From NCBI GenBank assembly GCA_035762665.1, contig DASTNZ010000167.1:1-8290 (forward strand): a DNA stretch of 8,290 nucleotides, read 5' to 3'. Positions within the stretch are counted from its first letter, which is position 1; each line of letters starts with the position of its first letter. Shown piece by piece: positions 6,936 through 8,290 of this stretch. A program made the translations under genes and the position numbers. The notes under the pieces are model-generated. The model did no database searches and was not told where the DNA came from. It saw only the letters and a program-made list of their open reading frames with translations. This DNA is from JASLBX01 sp035762665 (lineage in GTDB: Bacteria; Actinomycetota; Actinomycetes; Jiangellales; Jiangellaceae).

Positions 6936-7938
6936 ATCGGATCCTGGGGTCGAGTACGGCGTAGAGAATGTCCACAAGCAGGCTGGTGATCAGGTAGACG
7001 AGAACTAGGAAGGTGGCGCCACCGATCACGACGGAAGCCTCTCCTGTGCGTGCGGAAGCCACGACGAGTCGGCCGATGCCGGGCACGTTGAAGATCGTCT
7101 CGGTAATCAGCGCGCCGCCGATCAGCGTTCCGAGGTCAACACCGAGGAAGGTGACGACTGGAATCAGCGAGTTGCGTAGCGTGTGGACGCCGACGACTCG
7201 GTTCGTACCCAGGCCCTTGGACTTGGCTGTCCGAACGTAGTCGGATCTGGTGTTCTCCAGGATGCTGGTGCGGGTCAAGCGCGCAGCGGCGGCGAGCGAG
7301 ACGCTACCGAGGACAAGCCCTGGGATGATGAGGCTTGCCCATGGATAGTCGCTCTTGTATACCGAGCCGAACACACCTTCAGATATGAGGTCGGGTACCC
7401 AACTAGCGTCGCGAAGTATGTTCCCGAACTGGACGCCGACGAACTCGCGGACCACGAAGCCGAGCACGAAGATGGGAACTGCGATGACGGTCACCGTCGA
7501 GATCTTGACGAGGTAATCCCAGAAGCTGCCGTTACGGAGGCCGGCCAGCACACCAGCGACGATACCGACCACGGCTTCGAAGACCAGTGCGATCAGCGCC
7601 AGCCGGAGGGTATAGGGCAGGGCCTCGGCGATCAACTCTGTGACCGGCCGAAGCCGGAAGTTGACCCCGAAATCCCACTCCAGGAAGACGTTCTGCATCC
7701 GCTCGACGAAGAGCCCGAGGCATGGGTCTCCCTTACGGGTCAAGCACTCGTCACCCAGGCCGAGCGCCTCGCTCAGGTTCTGCAGCAGTTCAGGTGTCGG
7801 GGTCCGGTCGCCGAACAACGCGCGGACGGGGTTGGCGGAGAACTGGATGCCTACTGACGTCAGATAATGAAGCAGGAACATCGCGCCCAACACGGTGGGG
7901 ATGAACTGGAGCAGCCGCCTCATGACGTAACGCCCCAC
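6928..7938 (-). CDS. peptide ABC importer permease, DppB/OppB type (B2)
   Basis: A 336-residue homologue of B1. It starts at GTG (7938) with a strong GAGGAGGA site 6 nt upstream, giving the same MGRYVMRRLLQFIP start as B1. About six membrane segments lie near 9-29, 110-135, 143-168, 200-221, 258-280 and 304-327. The EAA loop is SDYVRTAKSKGLGTNRVVG (232-250) running to SLIP (257-260), and the tail is LDPRIRYE. It is 28 residues longer than B1. The extra length lies in the extracytoplasmic loops: the first carries DECLTRKGDPC (Cys65, Cys73), and a longer loop at about 170-199 separates segments 3 and 4. The SBP2 stop is 114 nt upstream, with two hairpins between. Its last 8 nt overlap C2. Confidence 0.94.
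   Translation of the reverse strand: MGRYVMRRLLQFIPTVLGAMFLLHYLTSVGIQFSANPVRALFGDRTPTPELLQNLSEALGLGDECLTRKGDPCLGLFVERMQNVFLEWDFGVNFRLRPVTELIAEALPYTLRLALIALVFEAVVGIVAGVLAGLRNGSFWDYLVKISTVTVIAVPIFVLGFVVREFVGVQFGNILRDASWVPDLISEGVFGSVYKSDYPWASLIIPGLVLGSVSLAAAARLTRTSILENTRSDYVRTAKSKGLGTNRVVGVHTLRNSLIPVVTFLGVDLGTLIGGALITETIFNVPGIGRLVVASARTGEASVVIGGATFLVLVYLITSLLVDILYAVLDPRIRYE
6942..6945 (-). promoter_or_regulatory. ribosome binding site of C2, inside the end of B2
   Basis: AGGA (6945 to 6942) lies 6 nt before the C2 ATG at 6935, within the Arg-Ile codons of the B2 DPRIRY tail. This is the same arrangement and spacing as at the B1/C1 junction, and it supports the chosen start. Confidence 0.7.
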
Positions 7939-7944
7939 GGGCGT

Positions 7945-7952
7945 TCCTCCTC
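7945..7952 (-). promoter_or_regulatory. strong ribosome binding site of B2
   Basis: GAGGAGGA (7952 to 7945) lies 6 nt before the GTG at 7938 and only 3 nt after the base of the large hairpin at 7956-8009. B2 therefore has independent, strong initiation, unlike B1. Confidence 0.85.
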
Positions 7953-7955
7953 TCG

Positions 7956-8009
7956 GCGTTCGGGGTGACGGCAGTGGGCCCTAGAAGCCCGGGCCGTCAC
8001 CCCGAACGC
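7956..8009 (-). promoter_or_regulatory. intercistronic hairpin with a perfect 17-bp stem between SBP2 and B2
   Basis: GCGTTCGGGGTGACGGC (7956-7972) is the exact reverse complement of 7993-8009. Inside it, GGGC (7976-7979) can pair with GCCC (7987-7990), leaving a small internal bulge and a seven-base loop. The minus-strand transcript has no U-run after the stem; the B2 Shine-Dalgarno follows after 3 nt. Hairpins between a binding-protein gene and its permease genes are known, as in the malE-malF interval, to block 3' decay of the upstream message or to terminate transcription partly, so that binding protein exceeds permease. I infer that role here. A U-tail-less partial terminator cannot be told apart from an RNA-stability element by sequence. 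Confidence 0.75.
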
Positions 8010-8022
8010 GTTGACTACGACT

Positions 8023-8044
8023 CGGTCAGCCGTTGAACTGACCG
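8023..8044 (-). promoter_or_regulatory. second, smaller hairpin just after the SBP2 stop codon
   Basis: CGGTCAG (8023-8029) pairs perfectly with CTGACCG (8038-8044) around an eight-base loop. In the minus-strand transcript it begins 8 nt after the SBP2 stop and precedes the 17-bp hairpin by 13 nt. It may add to 3' protection of the SBP2 message. A seven-pair stem alone is modest evidence. Confidence 0.45.
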
Positions 8045-8052
8045 TGTCGGTC

Positions 8053-8290
8053 CTACTCCGATGCCATCACCATCTGACCGTACTCGGGTTCGTTAATGGG
8101 GTTCCACACGAAGGTCTCGACGTTCTCCGACCAAACGGCGATCTCGTCAGCCCACCACATCGGGACGACCGGCATGTCCGCGAGGACGAGGTCCTCGGCC
8201 TGCTGGTAGAACGGGATGGCCTCTTCCAGCGAGGCGGCCGAGTCACCCTGGCGGATGAGGTCGTCGAACTCCGGGTTGTCGTAGTTGGCG
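8053..8290 (-). CDS. C-terminal part of a second oligopeptide-binding protein (SBP family 5), SBP2
   Basis: The frame runs in from the right edge and ends at TAG (8055 to 8053), giving the last 78 residues. The segment aligns by eye with the end of SBP1: NYDNPEFDDLIRQ against DYSNEQFDDLVRQ, FYQQAEDLVLADMPVVPMWW against the SBP1 stretch ending DMPVIPLWYG, and then a divergent tail (NEPEYGQMVMASE). This identifies the C-terminal lobe of a family 5 binding protein. The signal peptide and most of the ligand pocket lie outside the window, so lipoprotein status and ligand are not visible. It is upstream of B2 and C2 in the same orientation, repeating the SBP-B-C order of the plus-strand unit. No TTA codon or cysteine is present in the visible part. 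Confidence 0.9.
   Translation of the reverse strand, partial: ANYDNPEFDDLIRQGDSAASLEEAIPFYQQAEDLVLADMPVVPMWWADEIAVWSENVETFVWNPINEPEYGQMVMASE

Noticed and set aside
7183..7857. Plus-strand open frame of 224 codons opposite B2
   Set aside because: It is antisense to B2, rich in Asp/Glu/Gly as expected from a reversed membrane-protein gene, with no recognisable family.
7956..8009. The perfect 17-bp inverted repeat as insertion-element ends or an attachment site
   Set aside because: The arms are 20 nt apart with no transposase or target duplication. The position between stop codon and ribosome binding site fits an RNA hairpin much better.

Overview
The window is GC-rich DNA of actinobacterial character. 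The evidence is the high G+C with strong G/C third-position bias, GTG starts, long antisense shadow frames, and an actinobacterial-looking TypA/BipA. Genus cannot be fixed from sequence alone. Everything recognised is chromosomal housekeeping or nutrient-uptake material. I see no insertion sequence, phage gene, CRISPR array, tRNA or rRNA.

Layout: (1) 2-145, plus strand, is the last 47 codons of a gene that looks like an LVIVD-repeat protein. (2) 146-252 is a short convergent spacer. (3) 253-2112, minus strand, is typA/bipA, a ribosome-associated translational GTPase. (4) 2113-2421 is the divergent control region between typA and the first transporter operon. (5) 2422-5990, plus strand, is a compact three-gene operon: a lipoprotein oligopeptide-binding protein (SBP1), a DppB/OppB-type permease (B1) and a DppC/OppC-type permease (C1). 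(6) 5991-6026 is a 36-nt gap between converging stop codons. (7) 8290 down to 6027, minus strand, is a second unit in the same SBP-B-C order: the C-terminus of SBP2 (running off the right edge), permease B2 and permease C2.

The two transporter units are homologous along their length and lie tail to tail. Each encodes the substrate-capture lipoprotein and the two membrane subunits of a peptide/nickel-type (family 5) ABC importer. Neither has ATPase genes inside the window, so the ATP-binding DppD/F-type subunits must come from beyond the right edge or from elsewhere in the genome. In both units the B and C genes overlap by 8 nt across an almost identical 27-nt junction, where the conserved DPRIRY tail of B also encodes the Shine-Dalgarno of C.

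The units differ in how SBP and B are joined. In the plus-strand unit the gap is 16 nt with no visible Shine-Dalgarno. In the minus-strand unit the gap is 114 nt and holds two hairpins, one with a perfect 17-bp stem, followed at once by a strong Shine-Dalgarno. This is the most notable non-coding structure in the window and probably sets binding-protein to permease stoichiometry. I found no convincing evidence of a wholly new biological system. The points worth a second look are the inverted duplicated operons, the intercistronic hairpins, the conserved cysteine pairs in extracytoplasmic loops, and the in-frame TTA codons.
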